Shown here: one piece after another, positions 7,547 through 16,631 of the stretch
Layout: the number at the start of each line of letters is the position of its first letter
Numbering within the stretch: the stretch's first letter is position 1
Assembly: GCF_022869825.1 (NCBI RefSeq)
Contig: NZ_CP094971.1
Span: forward strand, 993,501-1,057,500
Direction: 5' to 3'
Length of the DNA stretch: 64,000 nt
From: Clostridium sp. BJN0001
GTDB lineage: Bacteria > Bacillota > Clostridia > Clostridiales > Clostridiaceae
Made by a program: the position numbers and the translations under genes
The notes under the pieces: generated by a model
What the model was told of the DNA's origin: nothing
Database searches by the model: none
The model's input: the letters and a program-made list of their open reading frames with translations, nothing else

Positions 7547-8398
7547 ATGAATAATAAAAAAGCTATTCTTATAGCAGGGTTTGGTACTACCCATATGGAT
7601 GCTCTTAAAAATTCTATTCTTAGAGTTGTTTCTAAAGTTAAAGAAGAATTTAAAGAATATGATGTTTTTATGGCATTTACAGCACATAAAGTAATAAAGG
7701 TATTAAAAAATAAATATGATCTGAATATTTTAACTGTAGAGGAAGCAATTGAGGATCTTTTAAATAGAGGATATGAAGAGGCTATTGTTCAGCCCCTTCA
7801 TATTATTCCAGGGGAAGAATTTGATTATATAAAAGGCGTATGTGATGTTAATAGATATCGATTTAAACGTCTTTTTTTAGGACGTCCAATTTTATATTAT
7901 CAGGGTATTAATGAACTTCCTTCTGACTATTCTCTTTTTATAGATACTATAAAAAAAGAATTTGAAGGAGAAGAAAGCGTTATTTTATTTGGTCATGGAA
8001 CTTTACATCCATCAAATTCTGCATATGGAATGCTTCAGACAGTTCTATTTTATAAAGGATATAATAATGTATACGCAACAACTGTTGAAGGCTATCCTTC
8101 TGTTTCTGATACTTTAAAACTATTTAAAGATAAAAAGATAAAAAAGACTAAACTCATACCTTTATTTTTAGTATGTGGTGATCATGCAAAAAATGATATG
8201 GTATTAAACGAAGATTCATTAAAAAATCGTCTTATAAATGCTGGCGTTGATGTTTCAGTTGATTTATCTGGGCTTGGCGAAAATGATGAATTTGTAAATC
8301 TTTATATAGAAAGAATAAAAGATACTATAAAAGGAAATTATCAAAATGTAGGTAAAACTAAAAAATTCGATTATAGTGATTATTTAATAGAGAAGTAG
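7547..8398 (+). CDS. cbiK: Anaerobic sirohydrochlorin cobaltochelatase CbiK
   Basis: A 283-residue class II chelatase that inserts Co2+ into sirohydrochlorin, the entry step of the anaerobic B12 route. Metal-binding residues expected for CbiK are present: H150 (LFGHGTLH), E181 (TTVEGYP) and H213 (CGDHAKND). The N-terminal AGFGTTHMDAL and the PLHIIPGEEF segment are also typical. No signal peptide is present, so it acts in the cytosol. It is the first gene of the operon, starts after a GGCAGGAG ribosome site, and is followed by cbiA after 7 bp. Length is close to the family norm. Confidence 0.95.
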   Translation: MNNKKAILIAGFGTTHMDALKNSILRVVSKVKEEFKEYDVFMAFTAHKVIKVLKNKYDLNILTVEEAIEDLLNRGYEEAIVQPLHIIPGEEFDYIKGVCDVNRYRFKRLFLGRPILYYQGINELPSDYSLFIDTIKKEFEGEESVILFGHGTLHPSNSAYGMLQTVLFYKGYNNVYATTVEGYPSVSDTLKLFKDKKIKKTKLIPLFLVCGDHAKNDMVLNEDSLKNRLINAGVDVSVDLSGLGENDEFVNLYIERIKDTIKGNYQNVGKTKKFDYSDYLIEK

Positions 8399-8405
8399 GG
8401 ATATA

Positions 8406-9716
8406 ATGGTTAAAAAATCTATTATTATTTCATCTGATGGGAGCAGTAAAGGCAAGACTACATTTACGCTTGGTCTTATGAAAGCATTAAAAGACAGAAA
8501 TTTAGAAGTACAGGGTTATAAATCAGGACCTGATTACATTGACATAAAGTTTCATGAACATGTAACAGGAAGGATGTCTATAAATCTTGATTCATATTTA
8601 ACATCAAAAGAGGGAGTTATTCAAAGCTTTTTAGATGGTGAAGGCGATGTTGGTGTTATTGAAGGTGCTATGGGACTTTATGATGGAATTTCGATATCTG
8701 CTAAAGCTTCTACTTATGAAGTATCTAAGATCCTTAATGATATGCCGATAATTCTTATTCTTTCTCCTAAAGGGCAGAGTCTTACAATATGTGCGCTTAT
8801 AAATGGACTTATATCTTTTAAAAATGCCAATATTTGCGGAGTTGTACTAAATATGGTATCGTACAGATACTATCTTATTTTAAAAGAAGCGATTGAGAAA
8901 AACTGCAATGTAAAAGTATTCGGCTATATTAAAAAAGATGAAGATATTATGCTTAGTAGTAGGTATCTTGGTCTTGTCCAGAGCGATGAAGTTAGTGATA
9001 TTGATGAAAAAGTAGAAAAAATATCATTATCTATTAGAGAAACAGTAGATATTGATGATATTTTAAATTCAATGAAAAGTTTTAAAAGAGAAAAGAAAAT
9101 GCTTAATATAAAAAAGCGTGATATCAAAATAGCAGTAGCTTATGATAAGGCGTTTCAATTTTATTATGCAGAAAATATAAAGATTTTAGAAAAGTTTGGA
9201 AACGTAGTCTTTTTTAGTCCACTTGAAAGTAAGCATTTACCTGAAAATTGTGATTCCCTCTATCTTGGAGGAGGTTATCCTGAACTTTTTAAAGAAGAAT
9301 TATCCCAAAATACTTCGCTTTTAGAAGATATAAATAAGAAACTTAATAATGGTCTTAGATGTTATGCTGAGTGCGGAGGCCTTATGTATCTTATGAAGTC
9401 AATTGAAGGCTATAAAATGGTAAACTTTTTTGATGGAGAGTGTTTTATGACAAAATCTCTTGTTAATTTTGGATACTGCAAAGTTTCTATAAATGAGAAA
9501 TGTTTTAAAGAAAAATTCTTTTTAAATGCACATGAATTTCATAGATCAATAATAAAAAGTTCAATGGAAAATGTTTATACGGTTCAAAAAAAAGATTACG
9601 ATGGAACTATAAAAGAATGGAAATGTGGATACCATAAGAAAAATACTCTTGGAGGATATGCACATATAAGTTTTTTATCTAATATAAAATTTTTAGAGTC
9701 ACTTCTTTTTTTATAA
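8406..9716 (+). CDS. cbiA: Cobyrinate a,c-diamide synthase CbiA
   Basis: A 436-residue glutamine-dependent amidotransferase that amidates the a and c carboxylates of cobyrinate, using ATP and glutamine. The N-terminal dethiobiotin-synthetase-like ATPase domain has the P-loop SSDGSSKGKTTFTLG and the YKSGPDYID motif. The C-terminal class I glutaminase domain has its nucleophile C323 in AECGGLMYL. The gene lies between cbiK and cbiC in the operon. Length and domain order are normal for the family. Confidence 0.95.
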   Translation: MVKKSIIISSDGSSKGKTTFTLGLMKALKDRNLEVQGYKSGPDYIDIKFHEHVTGRMSINLDSYLTSKEGVIQSFLDGEGDVGVIEGAMGLYDGISISAKASTYEVSKILNDMPIILILSPKGQSLTICALINGLISFKNANICGVVLNMVSYRYYLILKEAIEKNCNVKVFGYIKKDEDIMLSSRYLGLVQSDEVSDIDEKVEKISLSIRETVDIDDILNSMKSFKREKKMLNIKKRDIKIAVAYDKAFQFYYAENIKILEKFGNVVFFSPLESKHLPENCDSLYLGGGYPELFKEELSQNTSLLEDINKKLNNGLRCYAECGGLMYLMKSIEGYKMVNFFDGECFMTKSLVNFGYCKVSINEKCFKEKFFLNAHEFHRSIIKSSMENVYTVQKKDYDGTIKEWKCGYHKKNTLGGYAHISFLSNIKFLESLLFL

Positions 9717-9737
9717 AATATATTTTGGAGGGTAAAG

Positions 9738-10364
9738 ATGGAGTATATTAAAAATCCTATGGAAATTGAAAAAAAGAGTTTTGAGATAATAGAGAGTGAA
9801 CTTGGAGAAACTCATTTTAAAGGAGAGGAACTTCTTATTTTAAAGAGAGTTATTCATACAACAGCTGATTTTGATTATAAGAATATCCTTGAGATAAGTC
9901 CGAGTGCTATTGAAACTGCAAAAGAGCTTTTTAAAAAAGGGGCAAAAATATATACAGATACACATATGATTTTAAGCGGCATAAATAAAAAGGCTCTTTC
10001 AGCTACAGAAAGTAGTGCTTTTTGTTTTGTACGTGATAAAGATGTTGAACTTAATGCTAAGAAAAATAATATAACAAGATCTATGGCTGCAATAAAGAAG
10101 GCATCATCAATTAATGCTCAAATATATGCATTTGGAAATGCGCCTACAGCACTTTTTACGCTAAAAGAGATGATTAATAAAAATGAAGTTAAACCAAAAC
10201 TTATAATAGCAGCTCCAGTTGGATTTGTAGGAGCTTCTAAAAGTAAGGAAGATATGGATAAACTTAATATCCCATATATAAGAATAAAGGGCAGAAAAGG
10301 AGGTAGTACAGTTACAGCTGCTATAATAAATGCGCTTATGTATATGGTATATAGGAGAGAATAA
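9738..10364 (+). CDS. cbiC: Cobalt-precorrin-8 methylmutase CbiC
   Basis: A 208-residue enzyme that moves the C-11 methyl group to C-12, turning cobalt-precorrin-8 into cobyrinate. The catalytic-histidine region is recognisable at H40 (RVIHTTADFDY), and H76 lies in DTHMILSGI. The GNAPTALFTL and APVGFVGASKSKE segments are family hallmarks. It has a good GGAGG ribosome site 21 bp after cbiA and is followed by cbiD after only 2 bp. Cytosolic; normal length. Confidence 0.95.
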   Translation: MEYIKNPMEIEKKSFEIIESELGETHFKGEELLILKRVIHTTADFDYKNILEISPSAIETAKELFKKGAKIYTDTHMILSGINKKALSATESSAFCFVRDKDVELNAKKNNITRSMAAIKKASSINAQIYAFGNAPTALFTLKEMINKNEVKPKLIIAAPVGFVGASKSKEDMDKLNIPYIRIKGRKGGSTVTAAIINALMYMVYRRE

Positions 10365-10366
10365 AA

Positions 10367-11476
10367 ATGTTTGATATGTATATAAAAAGTGGTCTTAAAA
10401 TGCTAAGATGCGGATATACAACAGGCTCCTGTGCTTCAGGGGCTTCTAAGGCAGCAGCCTTTATTCTTATGAATAAAAATACTAAGATAGATAATATTAC
10501 AATTACTACTCCTGAAAATGTGAAGATAAATATGGATGTAACAATTGAAGAGATTAAAGATTCTAAAGTTATATGTTCTGTCATAAAAGATTCTGGAGAT
10601 GATCCTGATATAACAAATGGAATAAAGATAACTGCAGAGGTAGAAAAGTGTACATCTAAAGAGAAAATTTTAATTGAAGGTTCAGAAGGCGTAGGAAAAG
10701 TTGTATCTGATGGACTTTTTGCTAAAAAAGGTGAGTGGGCAATAAATCCTGTACCTAGAAAAATGATTTATGATTCTGTTTTATCAGTTTTAGATGATAA
10801 AACTCATGTTAAAGTTACAATTTCTGTGCCAGAGGGAAGAAAGATTGCAGAGAAAACATTTAATAGCCGTCTTGGAATTGAAGGCGGGATTTCTATACTT
10901 GGTACGACAGGAATTGTAAAACCAATGTCATTTGAGGCACTTAAAGAATCTATTGCAATTGAAATTAAACAGAAAGCTTTAAAGACAAAGAAACTTATTC
11001 TTGCATTTGGAAATCTTGGAGAAAAATATGCTGAGAGTTTAGGATATTCTAAGGATAAAATAGTAATCTGTTCAAATTTTATAGGATTTGCACTTGAAAC
11101 ATGCGTTTTATCAGGAGTTACAGATGTTTTAGTTGTAGGTCATATAGGAAAGATGTGCAAAATTGCTTATGGCTGCTTTATGACTCATAGCAGAGTATGT
11201 GGTATAAGACTTGAAGTTTTGGCGTTAGAGCTCGCTCTTCTTGGGAAAGATACTGAATTTATTAAGAAAGTTTTAAATGAAAAAACATGTGAAAGTGCAG
11301 TAAAGCTTTTAGGTGATGGATATTATGAGCTTTATAAAAATATAGGAAGAAAAATTATAGAAAAGATAAATATTTATACTCAAAATAAACTTTCATGTAA
11401 TATTATTATGTATTATGGTTCAAAGAAACAGAAAAAGCTTTATAATTCATTTGAAGATTTAGGAGAAAATTTATGA
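10367..11476 (+). CDS. cbiD: Cobalt-precorrin-5B C1-methyltransferase CbiD
   Basis: A 369-residue protein that methylates C-1 during ring contraction, a step specific to the anaerobic pathway. The N-terminal LRCGYTTGSCASGASKAAA and the later SVPEGRKIAEKTFNSRLGIEGGISILGT are diagnostic. Its presence, with cbiK and cbiG, shows the oxygen-independent route. ATG 10367 has AGGAGA 9 bp upstream; an alternative in-frame ATG ten codons later is less well supported. Its stop overlaps the cbiE start by 4 bp. Confidence 0.95.
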   Translation: MFDMYIKSGLKMLRCGYTTGSCASGASKAAAFILMNKNTKIDNITITTPENVKINMDVTIEEIKDSKVICSVIKDSGDDPDITNGIKITAEVEKCTSKEKILIEGSEGVGKVVSDGLFAKKGEWAINPVPRKMIYDSVLSVLDDKTHVKVTISVPEGRKIAEKTFNSRLGIEGGISILGTTGIVKPMSFEALKESIAIEIKQKALKTKKLILAFGNLGEKYAESLGYSKDKIVICSNFIGFALETCVLSGVTDVLVVGHIGKMCKIAYGCFMTHSRVCGIRLEVLALELALLGKDTEFIKKVLNEKTCESAVKLLGDGYYELYKNIGRKIIEKINIYTQNKLSCNIIMYYGSKKQKKLYNSFEDLGENL

Positions 11477-12075
11477 TATACATAGTAGGTCTTGGACCTG
11501 GAAACCGTGAATATATGCTAAATAAAGCAATATCTGTACTTGAAAAATCAGATATTATTATTGGATTTAAAAGAGGAATTTCATCAGTAGATTTTATACA
11601 TACTAAAAAAGTATGCATAAAGAGTTTTAAGGAACTTAATAAGTATTTAACTGATACTTCAAAAAATATTTCGATTATTGCATCTGGTGATCCATTATTT
11701 TTTGGAATAACAAAATATATTAAAGCTTCATTTGATATATCATTTGAAGTTATTCCAGGTATAAGTTCATTTCAGTATCTTGCATCAAAAACTCATATTT
11801 CATGGGATGGAGCTTATCTTTCAAGTTTGCATGGCAGAAATGAAGATTTTATTTCTGAAATAAAAAATCAAAAAATAAGTATATATTTGACAGATAATAT
11901 TAATAATCCTAAAAAAATATGTGAAAAATTATATAAAGAAAGAGTTAAATGTAATATAATAATTGGTGAAAACCTTTCGTATACAGATGAAAAAATAACA
12001 GAAGGGACTCCGGAAAAATTAAAAAATAACGATTACAGCAATTTGAGTATCATGATTATAGAAAAGTTAAGTTAG
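11473..12075 (+). CDS. cbiE: Cobalt-precorrin-7 C5-methyltransferase CbiE
   Basis: A 200-residue tetrapyrrole (SAM) methylase. The N-terminal IYIVGLGPGNREYML glycine-rich loop and IIASGDPLFFGI are typical of this fold. In many bacteria CbiE is fused to CbiT as CobL; here they are separate, 16 bp apart, and would together methylate C-5 and C-15 and decarboxylate the acetate side chain. The start overlaps the cbiD stop. Cytosolic; normal length. Confidence 0.93.
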   Translation: MIYIVGLGPGNREYMLNKAISVLEKSDIIIGFKRGISSVDFIHTKKVCIKSFKELNKYLTDTSKNISIIASGDPLFFGITKYIKASFDISFEVIPGISSFQYLASKTHISWDGAYLSSLHGRNEDFISEIKNQKISIYLTDNINNPKKICEKLYKERVKCNIIIGENLSYTDEKITEGTPEKLKNNDYSNLSIMIIEKLS

Positions 12076-12091
12076 ATAGGGAGGCATTAAG

Positions 12092-12661
12092 ATGTATTTT
12101 CTAAAAGATGAGAATTTTATACGGGGAAACTGTCCTATGACAAAAGAAGAGGTTAGAATTCTATCTATTGCAAAAATGAATATAGATAGCAGTTCAATTG
12201 TACTTGATATTGGAAGTGGAACAGGAACAATTACAGTACAGTCTTCAAAAGCTGCTAAAAATGGTAAAATTATGGCTATTGAAAAAGATGAAGAAGCATA
12301 TAATGTAACAACAGAAAACATAAAAAAGTTTAAATGCGATAATGTACGTATAATAAAAAATGAAGCATGTTCTATACTCGATAGACTTATAAGCGATAAG
12401 ATAAAATTTGATTCTATTTTTATAGGCGGCAGTAATGGGAAACTTGAGGAAATTGTTTTAAAGGCTAATGCTGTCTTGAAAAAAGGCGGAACTATTGTTA
12501 TGAATTTTATAAGAATTGATAATGCTTGCCGTGCTATTGAGGTATGCAAAAGACTTGAATATAATACAGATATTTCTCTTGTAAACATAAGTAAAAATAA
12601 AGGTAAATCACTTATGCTTATTGCGAATAATCCTATATATATAGTTCAATGCACAAAATAA
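12092..12661 (+). CDS. cbiT: Cobalt-precorrin-6B C15-methyltransferase (decarboxylating) CbiT
   Basis: A 189-residue class I SAM methyltransferase. Motif I is VLDIGSGTGTIT, motif II region IMAIEKDEEA, and the N-terminus FIRGNCPMTKEEVR is characteristic of CbiT. It methylates C-15 and removes the C-12 acetate carboxyl. GGGAGG precedes its ATG. The next gene, cbiL, begins 14 bp after its stop if the ribosome-site-supported start is used. Confidence 0.94.
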   Translation: MYFLKDENFIRGNCPMTKEEVRILSIAKMNIDSSSIVLDIGSGTGTITVQSSKAAKNGKIMAIEKDEEAYNVTTENIKKFKCDNVRIIKNEACSILDRLISDKIKFDSIFIGGSNGKLEEIVLKANAVLKKGGTIVMNFIRIDNACRAIEVCKRLEYNTDISLVNISKNKGKSLMLIANNPIYIVQCTK

Positions 12662-12675
12662 AACTGGAGGAAAGT

Positions 12676-13347
12676 ATGGGAACATTATTTGGAATAGGAG
12701 TAGGTCCTGGAGATAAAGAACTTTTGACTATAAAGGCTTTAAACACCATAAAAAGATGCAAAACTATAGTAGCTCCTGCAGCTAAAGAAGATGGTGGATA
12801 TAGTATAGCTTACGAAACAGCAAAAGATTATATAGATAAAAAAACTACAGTTTATTTAAAACATTTCCCAATGGGGACAGCAGATAAAAAAGAAAAAGTA
12901 TATGAAATATATAAACTTATAGAAAACGAATTAAAAAAAGGAAATGATGTTGCGTTTTTAACAATAGGTGATCCTTATATTTATAGTACATATATTTATC
13001 TTCTTGAGTTTATAAAAAATAGAAATTATAATGTAAAAACTATCCCTGGAATTCCATCTTTCTGTGCAGCAGCTTCAATCTCTGATAGCATTTTAGTTAT
13101 TGGTGATGAAATCTTAACTATAATGCCTGCATCGAAAGTATCTGAGATTAAAGATGAAAAGTATGTAGTTATTATGAAAGTATATAAAAAAGAAAAAGAG
13201 ATTCTTGATATACTTGATAGAAAAAACTTTTCTTATACATACATTTCAAGAGCAGGAAGAGACAATGAGAAAATTTTAAGAAACAGAGAAGATATATTAA
13301 AAAATTGTGATTATATGTCGCTTATAATAGCGCACAGAAAGGAATAG
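12676..13347 (+). CDS. cbiL: Cobalt-factor II C20-methyltransferase CbiL
   Basis: A 223-residue tetrapyrrole methylase that adds the C-20 methyl group. It shows GTLFGIGVGPGDKELLT at the N-terminus, AFLTIGDPYIYSTYIYL and the TIPGIPSFCAAAS loop. I choose ATG 12676 because GGAGG lies at 12666-12670; an in-frame ATG at 12649 would overlap cbiT, lacks a ribosome site and adds residues absent from the family. Only 2 bp separate it from cbiF. Confidence 0.94.
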   Translation: MGTLFGIGVGPGDKELLTIKALNTIKRCKTIVAPAAKEDGGYSIAYETAKDYIDKKTTVYLKHFPMGTADKKEKVYEIYKLIENELKKGNDVAFLTIGDPYIYSTYIYLLEFIKNRNYNVKTIPGIPSFCAAASISDSILVIGDEILTIMPASKVSEIKDEKYVVIMKVYKKEKEILDILDRKNFSYTYISRAGRDNEKILRNREDILKNCDYMSLIIAHRKE

Positions 13348-13349
13348 AT

Positions 13350-14129
13350 ATGGTTTATTTTATTGGGGCAGGTCCTGGAGATGTTGATCTTATAACAGTA
13401 AAGGGAAGAAAAATTTTAGAAAAAGCTGATGTTGTAATATATGCAGGTTCTCTTGTATCAAAAGAGCATCTTTCTTTTTTGAAAAAGAATGCCTATGTTT
13501 TTAATTCAGCTAAAATGACTCTTGAAGAGATTATTGATGTAATAAAAGAAAATGATTTTGATAATAAAATAATAGTAAGACTTCATACAGGAGATCCTTC
13601 TATATATGGTGCAATAAAAGAGCAGATGGATGAACTTTCAAAATTAAATATAAAATATGAAGTTATTCCTGGAGTAAGCTCATTTACTGCTGCAGCTGCT
13701 GCAATAAAGAAGGAATTTACTCTTCCATCAGTTTCACAGACTGTAATTTTAACAAGAATAGGTGGGAAAACAAAAGTACCTAAAAATGAAGACCTTGAAT
13801 CTTTAGCACATATTGGATGCTCTATGGCAATATTTTTATCTGTATCAATGATTGATGATGTTGTTAAAAAGCTAAGAAATGGATATGGACGTAATGTTCC
13901 AGTAGCTGTTATAAAAAGGGCAACATGGGATGATCAAGATATAATACTTGGACATCTTGATGATATAGTAGAGAAGGTAAGAGAGAAAAACATTACAAAA
14001 TGCGCACAGATTTTAGTTGGAGATTTTATTGACTGTGATTATGAGAAAAGTCTTCTTTATGATAAAACTTTTTCTACATGTTACAGAAAAGCTAAATCTT
14101 TCTTAGGTGAAAAAACAAATGAAAAATAG
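13350..14129 (+). CDS. cbiF: Cobalt-precorrin-4 C11-methyltransferase CbiF
   Basis: A 259-residue tetrapyrrole methylase. The start VYFIGAGPGDVDLITVKG, the RLHTGDPSIYGAIKEQ segment and VIPGVSSFTAAAAA are CbiF signatures. It methylates C-11 using SAM. The gene overlaps the ribosome site and start of cbiG at its 3' end by 11 bp, implying coupled translation. Normal length, cytosolic. Confidence 0.95.
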   Translation: MVYFIGAGPGDVDLITVKGRKILEKADVVIYAGSLVSKEHLSFLKKNAYVFNSAKMTLEEIIDVIKENDFDNKIIVRLHTGDPSIYGAIKEQMDELSKLNIKYEVIPGVSSFTAAAAAIKKEFTLPSVSQTVILTRIGGKTKVPKNEDLESLAHIGCSMAIFLSVSMIDDVVKKLRNGYGRNVPVAVIKRATWDDQDIILGHLDDIVEKVREKNITKCAQILVGDFIDCDYEKSLLYDKTFSTCYRKAKSFLGEKTNEK

Positions 14130-15120
14130 AGACATGGCCGTAATATGTCCATCATTAAAGGGAGAGAATATAGCATTAAGTTTAAAGAAAAATTTTGATT
14201 TTGATTTATTTATTAAAAAATCATCTACTTTTAATCTTTTTGAAATATCTAAAAAGTGTATGAATAGATACGATAAAATAGTATTTATATCATCTACAGG
14301 AATTGCAGTTAGGGCAATAGCACCTTTTTTACAAAGTAAGGATAAAGATCCTGCAGTAGTTACTATAGATTTAAATAAAAAATATGCTATAAGCCTTGTA
14401 AGTGGTCACTTAGGAGGAGCAAATTTTTTAGCATCATCTATAGCAGATACTATTAAATGTGAAGCTGTTATTACAACTGCAACGGATAATATGAATATTA
14501 AAGCTCCTGATGTATTCTCATTAGAGAACAATTTAGTAATTGATGATATAAAAAAGATTAAGTATATTTCATCAATGCTCATTTCTGGAAAAAGAGTTGG
14601 ATTTTTTGATGAATTTTCATTTAATTTCCCAGGAAATGGCTATAAAAAAATTGATTCTCTTGAGGAAAACAGCATATGGATAACGAATAAGTGTAGTCCA
14701 GAAATTAAAAACATAGATATGAAAAAAGTACTTAAACTTATAAAAAGAAATGTTGTGTTAGGAATAGGATGCAGAAAAAATACAGACAGCAAAAAGATGT
14801 TTTCTTTTGTTAAGGAGATTTTAGAAAAAAATAATATAGATTTAAGAGCGGTTTTAAAGATAGGATCAATTTATATAAAAAAAGATGAGCGTGCAATAAT
14901 TGATTTATCAAAAAAACTTAATGCAGAGTTTATTACTTTTTCTAAAGAAAAAATACGAACATGTGATTCTCTTTTTGAAAAGAGCGATTTTGTATTTGAT
15001 AAGACAGGAGTTTATTCTGTGTGTGAGCCATGCTGTTATCTTCTTTCGGATAAGATTTTAGTAAAAAAAATAAAGAAAGATGGAATGACACTTTCTGTTG
15101 GAATAATAGGAGGAAATTAA
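14119..15120 (+). CDS. cbiG: Cobalt-precorrin-5A hydrolase CbiG
   Basis: A 333-residue protein that opens the delta-lactone and releases the two-carbon fragment (acetaldehyde) during anaerobic ring contraction. It has an N-terminal CbiG domain (FISSTGIAVRAIAPFL, SLVSGHLGGANFLA) and a C-terminal CbiG_C domain (VLGIGCRKNTDSKKMFSFV). ATG 14119 follows AGGTGA at 14105-14110; the in-frame GTG at 14107 is part of that ribosome site. It overlaps the end of cbiF, and cbiH starts 3 bp after its stop. Confidence 0.94.
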   Translation: MKNRDMAVICPSLKGENIALSLKKNFDFDLFIKKSSTFNLFEISKKCMNRYDKIVFISSTGIAVRAIAPFLQSKDKDPAVVTIDLNKKYAISLVSGHLGGANFLASSIADTIKCEAVITTATDNMNIKAPDVFSLENNLVIDDIKKIKYISSMLISGKRVGFFDEFSFNFPGNGYKKIDSLEENSIWITNKCSPEIKNIDMKKVLKLIKRNVVLGIGCRKNTDSKKMFSFVKEILEKNNIDLRAVLKIGSIYIKKDERAIIDLSKKLNAEFITFSKEKIRTCDSLFEKSDFVFDKTGVYSVCEPCCYLLSDKILVKKIKKDGMTLSVGIIGGN

Positions 15121-15123
15121 GAA

Positions 15124-15861
15124 GTGGGAAAACTTAAAATCGTAGGTATAGGTCCTGGAAGTATAGAAAATATGACGCTTAGGGCGTTTAATGCAATAAA
15201 AAATGCAGATGCTATTGTAGGATATACAAAGTATATAGATATGATAAAAGAATTGACAGATGGAAAAGAAATTTTTTCATCTGGTATGAGACAGGAAACT
15301 GAAAGATGCAAAAAGGCACTTTTAATGGCAAAAGAGAAAAATGTTGCTCTGATAAGTACAGGAGATGCAGGTATATATGCAATGGCTGGGCTTATTTTAG
15401 AGATGAAAGGCGAAGATAGCCCTGAAATAGAAATTATTCCAGGGCTTACTGCATCTATTGGGGCTTCTTCTTTAGTAGGTGCACCTCTTATGAACGATAG
15501 CTGCAGTATAAGTTTAAGCGATCTTATGGTGCCATATGAAAAAATTAAAAAGAGAGTATATCTTGCAGCAGAAGCTGATTTTGTAATATCTTTTTATAAT
15601 CCTAAAAGCAGAAATAGATCAACTTATTTAAAAGAATGTATAGATATAGTTAGAAAATTTAGAGAAGATAAAACTCCTGTAGCACTTGTAAAAAATGGAT
15701 TAAGAGATAATGAGGAAATACGATTATGTACAATTTCTGATATTGATTATGATTTTGTAGATATGATGACTATGGTAATTGTCGGAAATTCAGAAAGCTA
15801 CTATAAAAATAATATTTTTATAACACCAAGAGGGTATGAAAAGGCAGGTAAAATAAAATGA
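15124..15861 (+). CDS. cbiH: Cobalt-precorrin-3 C17-methyltransferase CbiH
   Basis: A 245-residue tetrapyrrole methylase responsible for C-17 methylation and ring contraction. Visible motifs are KLKIVGIGPGSIENMTLRA, ALISTGDAGIYAMAGL and EIIPGLTASIGASSLVGAPLMNDSCSISLSDL (conserved core in the middle). The start is GTG 15124, supported by AGGAGG about 10 bp upstream. This version lacks the C-terminal ferredoxin/nitrite-reductase-like extension seen in some anaerobes. The stop overlaps cbiJ by 4 bp. Confidence 0.94.
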   Translation: MGKLKIVGIGPGSIENMTLRAFNAIKNADAIVGYTKYIDMIKELTDGKEIFSSGMRQETERCKKALLMAKEKNVALISTGDAGIYAMAGLILEMKGEDSPEIEIIPGLTASIGASSLVGAPLMNDSCSISLSDLMVPYEKIKKRVYLAAEADFVISFYNPKSRNRSTYLKECIDIVRKFREDKTPVALVKNGLRDNEEIRLCTISDIDYDFVDMMTMVIVGNSESYYKNNIFITPRGYEKAGKIK

Positions 15862-16631
15862 TATGTCTTATTGCAGGAACAAAAGATGCTGAAAATATAT
15901 TAGATATTTTAAATAAATATACTGATGATATAGCGGTAAGTACAGCAACAGCATATGGTTCATCTCTTATAGAAAATTATAAAGTAAAAGTTATAAATTC
16001 ACACCCTCTAGATGAAGATGATATGAAAAAATGGATTAAGAAAAATAATATAAATCTTTTAATAGATGCATCTCATCCATATGCTAAATCTGTAAGTGAA
16101 AATGCTGAAAATGTATGTGAGTGTTTAAATATAGAATACATAAGATATCAGAGAAAAGGTGTTTTAGAAGATAAAAAGGATGATTTTATAATAAGAACTT
16201 CATCTTATATAGAGGCTTATGAAGCTTCAAAAGGTATGAATGGAAATATTTTAAATACAACAGGAAGTAACAATGCAGAAAAATTTAAAAGTGATGATTT
16301 TAAATATAGAATGATTTTAAGAGTTCTTCCAAATGAACATGTTATAAAGAAAGTAAGAGATGCAGGATATAATGTAGAAGATATAATTGCAATGAAAGGT
16401 CCTGTATCAAAAAAACTTGAAGAAGCTTTTATAGATTTTTATAATGTAAAAGCGCTTATAACTAAAGATAGCGGAATTTATGGCGGTGCTCTTGAAAAAT
16501 ATGAGGCATGCAGAGAAAAAAACATAAAGCTTATTATAATTGAAAGACCATATGTTACTTATAAAAATTATTTTTATGAATATGATGAATTAGAAAAATA
16601 TTTAAAGGAGAAAATAAAAAGTGATTTTTAA
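15858..16631 (+). CDS. cbiJ: Cobalt-precorrin-6A reductase CbiJ
   Basis: A 257-residue NAD(P)H-dependent reductase of the macrocycle. The N-terminus ICLIAGTKDAENIL is the family start, and LIDASHPYAKSVSENA, YIRYQRKG and MKGPVSKKLEEAF are conserved CbiJ/CobK motifs. The C-terminal LITKDSGIYGG segment is also typical. Start and stop both overlap neighbours (4 bp with cbiH, 11 bp with cobT), as expected inside a compact operon. Confidence 0.94.
   Translation: MICLIAGTKDAENILDILNKYTDDIAVSTATAYGSSLIENYKVKVINSHPLDEDDMKKWIKKNNINLLIDASHPYAKSVSENAENVCECLNIEYIRYQRKGVLEDKKDDFIIRTSSYIEAYEASKGMNGNILNTTGSNNAEKFKSDDFKYRMILRVLPNEHVIKKVRDAGYNVEDIIAMKGPVSKKLEEAFIDFYNVKALITKDSGIYGGALEKYEACREKNIKLIIIERPYVTYKNYFYEYDELEKYLKEKIKSDF

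Noticed and set aside
12067..12588. Long minus-strand ORF opposite cbiT
   Set aside because: Antisense to a clear CbiT gene with all family motifs; the translated product is a typical hydrophobic antisense artefact of AT-rich DNA.
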